26,121 nt of DNA. It comes from Azolla pinnata (taxonomy: Eukaryota; Streptophyta; Polypodiopsida; Salviniales; Salviniaceae). The position numbers and the translations under genes were made by a program. The notes under the pieces were generated by a model. The model did not search any database. It was not told the DNA's origin and saw only the letters and a list, made by a program, of their open reading frames with translations. Shown one piece after another: positions 23,656 through 26,121 of the stretch. The stretch lies in contig JBBBWG010020000.1 of the NCBI GenBank assembly GCA_037176905.1, positions 139,199 to 165,319 on the forward strand, written 5' to 3'. The first letter of the stretch is position 1. Every line of letters starts with the position of its first letter.

Positions 23656-23840
23656 GATGAAAACCCTTGGGCAGGGGTGAGGCCACTCTAGGACCAATCC
23701 CGATGATAAAACCCTAGGCAGGGGTGAGGCCGCTCTAAGACCTATCAATTCAAAAAAAACCTTGGGTAGGGGTGAGGCCGCTCTAAGATCTGTCAGATGA
23801 AACCCTGGGCAAGGGTGAGAGGCCAAGGCTCTTAGGACCG
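23656..23840 (+). repeat. Four-copy ~47-bp tandem repeat next to the WAK-type exon
   Basis: Units read AAACCCTTGGGCAGGGGTGA followed by GGCCGCTCTAAGACC and a more variable spacer (GATGA-type). Starts are near 23656, 23702, 23745 and 23796. The fourth copy is rearranged (GGCCAAGGCTCTTAGGACC). It lies in the likely intron after the exon that ends at 23900. Confidence 0.85.
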
Positions 23841-23861
23841 GTGGGCGCCAGCGAAGTTTAC

Positions 23862-23880
23862 GAGAGAGAGAGAGAGAGAT
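23862..23880 (+). repeat. (GA)n microsatellite
   Basis: Nine GA units, 20 bases beyond the predicted exon end at 23900. On the minus strand it forms a TC tract just inside the intron. Confidence 0.9.
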
Positions 23881-23899
23881 ATAAGAAGAGTTGGCTGAC

Positions 23900-24785
23900 C
23901 TAGGGCCTCTTGACAGATATAGCAAGCCGCGGATTGGTCGCCGCTAGTACTAGCGCCACCGCCTTGGTCCGGATTCGGTCGTCCGGGATTGAACTGGAGA
24001 GCGATGCCGAAGAGCCAGGTGTGCTGCGGGTCGCGCACGTCGCCGATGCGGTAGACGCTCGTGTAGCTCCGGCACTGGAGGAGGGCGAGGTCGAGCTTGA
24101 AGGGGACGGAATCGAGAAATTGCGGGGAGACGACGCAGCACGAGTCGGGCGCGGACGACGACGACGACGACGAAGGCCCGGCGCCCGAGGAGCACGCGGC
24201 GCCGTAGAGGCTGCGGCAGATCTGCGACGACAAGGACGGCGACAAGGACGACGACGACAAGGACGACGACGACAAGGACGACGACAACAAGGACGACGAC
24301 GACGACGACAAGGACGACGACGACGACAAGGACGACGACGACGACAAGGACGACGACTACGACAAGGACGACGACGACGACGCGTCGCACACGCCGCGCG
24401 CGTACAGCGCCGGCACCGACGCGCAGCCCACGAGCGCGATCGTGTTCCCGGGCGCGACCGCGAACGGCGCGCCCACCGGCAGCCCGAACGAGCACCCGCT
24501 CGTGCCCGCGCCGCCGCACGTCAGCATCGCCGCGTCCTCCACGATCATCACCCCGCTCTCGTAGTCGATCGCCCGCACCGCGTACCTCCCCGTCGGCGTG
24601 TGCAGGTAGAGCCCGCCGCGCGTGCAGTTGACGAACGCCGCGTACGCGGGGCTCCCGCACTCGCGCCCCGTCCCGAACGGGTAGCTCACCGCGATCCCCC
24701 CGCACGCGTTCTCGCACTCCCACGCATTCGCCGCGCCGCGGCGGTCGCCCCACAACATTAGAACCGCGACGAGTATCTGCATCAT
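23900..24785 (-). CDS. Wall-associated-kinase-type galacturonan-binding protein, first exon, interrupted by an in-frame TAG
   Basis: The reading frame starts at MMQILVAV (24785), a short signal peptide ending near residue 21 (GAANA). A start at 24935 is also open, but its N-terminus is low in complexity. Next comes the GUB_WAK_bind domain (CGGIAVSYPFGTGRECGSP, TPTGRYAVRAIDY, NTIALVGC, ALYARGVC). This domain binds pectin outside the cell. A Ser/Leu repeat follows at about residues 136-188, then the WAK-associated part (CRSLYGAACS, DSCCVV, LLQCRSYTSVYRIGDVRDPQ, WLFGIALQFNPG). The exon probably ends at 23900 (CTAG|gtcagc) within a CxxCxxxxG motif. Codon 143 (24359-24357) is TAG where neighbouring repeat units have TCG; the frame is otherwise open on both sides. 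No kinase domain or later exon is found in the window. The exon is very GC-rich, unlike its surroundings. Either a disrupted gene, a polymorphism or a sequence error. Confidence 0.75.
24225..24382 (-). repeat. Coding minisatellite, (TCG)nTCCTTG units encoding Ser-Leu
   Basis: Units of 15-18 bp (plus-strand GACGACGACGACAAG) repeat about ten times. On the gene strand they encode SSSSL to SSSSSL. All length changes are multiples of three, so the frame is held. The unit at about 24352-24366 carries the TAG. Confidence 0.9.
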
Positions 24786-26121
24786 CGAGCTTGATCTACG
24801 CCATCGCGCCGCCGCCGCCGCTGCGCCGCGCCCGAACTGCTCCGGCCGGCCGATCGTATTAATGCTGGACGCGGCCGGGATCATCGTTGTCCGCGACGAC
24901 GATGGTGCCGTTGAAGCTGCAGGAACGCCCGACACCGAATTACAGAAATCGTTGTCCGTCGTCTATCGTCGTAATTGTCGTCGTCGCAGGTGGCATGTGT
25001 TGTTGTTGCAAGGACTCAGAGTCACTCTTCACTCTGGCAACAGCTAAAGGAAGAGATGGAAGAAGAAGGAGGAGGAGGAGGTGATGATGATGATGATGAT
25101 GAGGATCCAGTCATACACAACTTGGGATGGCAAGGAAAGAGGAAAGTTATAAAGAAGAGTACAAACACAGACACACACAATGGTTGGTTGGTTGGTTGGT
25201 TGGTTGGTTGACACCATGGATAGACTCATGTCAACCCAAGTCCAATATGTTTGTCCCTAGGGGCATGACTTGTCCTCCCTAGGCCACATACACTTTGTCC
25301 CCACTACCCAACTCAAGTGACAAGTCTGATTGCCTCGACACTGATACCGGACAAAACGCGACACTGCAAAAATATTTAAATAAACAATCGCTAGCTTAAT
25401 TTCAACCCCGCTTCCAGAATCTCTAGCCCTTGAAATCAACTATGTCCATTCGTTTTTGGGATCGGGCGTTTCCCCGCCCATCTCTGCTCAAATCGGCATG
25501 CATACACACAGCATACATGTATATGCATACTGCATGCATAGGGATCGCAGGTTATATGTGTACACATCCCTGCTAGAACATCCAAGGTCCCCAGATCCCT
25601 CACTTGCCTGTTTGGCAGAAGTGTGCCAATTCGGTTTTGCGATCGAAACGAACCTAGCTAAATGAAGCCTACCTGCGCTTGGCTATGGCATTTGCATATT
25701 ATTCATCTTGCCGGAAAAGAAATTGTCTTTTCCTCATCGTACGCATGATGAGCTGCTGATTCTCATCCCCGCCGATCATTCTTCCTCTAGCATCGCGGAA
25801 AAAAGCATCGTGCACATGATGGGACCCATCCTAACAATATTAACAAACAGTTCACGGCCCACAGATCAGATGCATGTTCAATTGATCTCTCTTTCAGATG
25901 AGTACATGTGCTGCTTGCTGTTCTTTTGTATTAGACCTCACCTTACTCTTAAGTGTAAATAAATTTTGAGCCAACGAAGAAAAAAAAAGGAACACCTTTT
26001 GTTGTTTGTTAGTAACACTAGATTTCTATAAACCTTGACTTGACTACATAAAGCTGTTTGTTGCTGCCTGAGGGATTCTTGCCGATTGTTCTAACGCAGA
26101 AAGTTGGTCTTACAATTAGTT
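24786..26121. other. Upstream of the WAK-type exon; simple repeats, no supported gene
   Basis: GC-rich (GCC)n-like DNA to about 24850, which may be 5' leader or N-terminal extension of the WAK-type gene. Then AGAAGAAGGAGG/GATGAT purine-rich repeats (25065-25103) and (GGTT)7 at 25181-25210. From 25210 to 26121 the DNA is mixed with no recognisable exon, RNA gene or element. Short ORFs there have no family resemblance that I can see. Confidence 0.5.
25181..25210 (+). repeat. (GGTT)7 microsatellite
   Basis: Seven uninterrupted TGGT/GGTT units starting at 25181, about 400 bp upstream of the WAK-type start codon. Confidence 0.95.

Noticed and set aside
23950..24753. 267-codon minus-strand ORF rich in Val and Arg
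   Set aside because: Frame-shifted shadow of the WAK-type exon; the parallel frame carries the recognisable Cys-rich domain.
23910..24761. 283-codon plus-strand ORF rich in Arg, Gly and Gln
   Set aside because: Antisense to the WAK-type exon; it has no family resemblance and arises from the stop-poor GAC/AAG repeat and high GC.
1..26121. Conserved microRNA precursors or tRNA genes
   Set aside because: I looked for common plant miRNA sequences (156, 159, 160, 164, 166-169, 171, 172, 319, 390, 393-399) and for tRNA B-boxes and found no convincing match by eye.

Overview
This is nuclear DNA of a flowering plant. Three spliced plant-type genes can be read, all with ordinary plant exon/intron structure, set in long AT-rich non-coding DNA full of microsatellites and plant-type telomeric (AAACCCT) motifs. 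One gene is very GC-rich and another has ordinary composition; this sharp contrast is typical of monocots, so a monocot is my best guess, but I cannot fix the species.

Region 1 (1-4313, minus strand): the 5' part of a divergent class II KNOX (TALE homeobox) gene. The KNOX1, KNOX2 and ELK-start exons are present. The homeodomain would lie off the left edge, if it exists. The third intron appears to need a GC donor. Intron 2 carries a tandem duplication of its own acceptor region, and intron 1 (2.9 kb) holds clustered telo-boxes.

Region 2 (4314-14617): about 10 kb between genes, with many microsatellites, two perfect palindromes, an orphan TATA/telo-box promoter-like site and no convincing gene. 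It ends in a 12-copy, ~38-bp minisatellite whose every unit contains AACCCTAA, directly upstream of the next gene.

Region 3 (14618-18411, plus strand): a complete six-exon gene for an ACR9/ACR10-like ACT-domain repeat protein. All five introns are GT-AG and phase-consistent, giving 429 residues. Intron 5 contains degenerate repeats including a copy of the start of exon 6.

Region 4 (18412-23650): mostly non-coding AT-rich DNA with TE-like GGTTCGGTT blocks. A tentative two-exon small gene of unknown family lies on the minus strand at 22542-23079.

Region 5 (23656-24785, minus strand): a GC-rich exon for a secreted wall-associated-kinase-type galacturonan-binding protein. A Ser/Leu-coding minisatellite has expanded inside it and contains a single in-frame TAG, so the allele is either broken or polymorphic. 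The region to 26121 holds simple repeats only.

The three clear genes (transcription factor, ACT-repeat protein, cell-wall receptor-like protein) are not an obvious functional cluster. The unusual aspect of the window is how tandem repeats have reshaped each gene: an acceptor duplication, a promoter minisatellite, an exon decoy, and a coding minisatellite with a stop.
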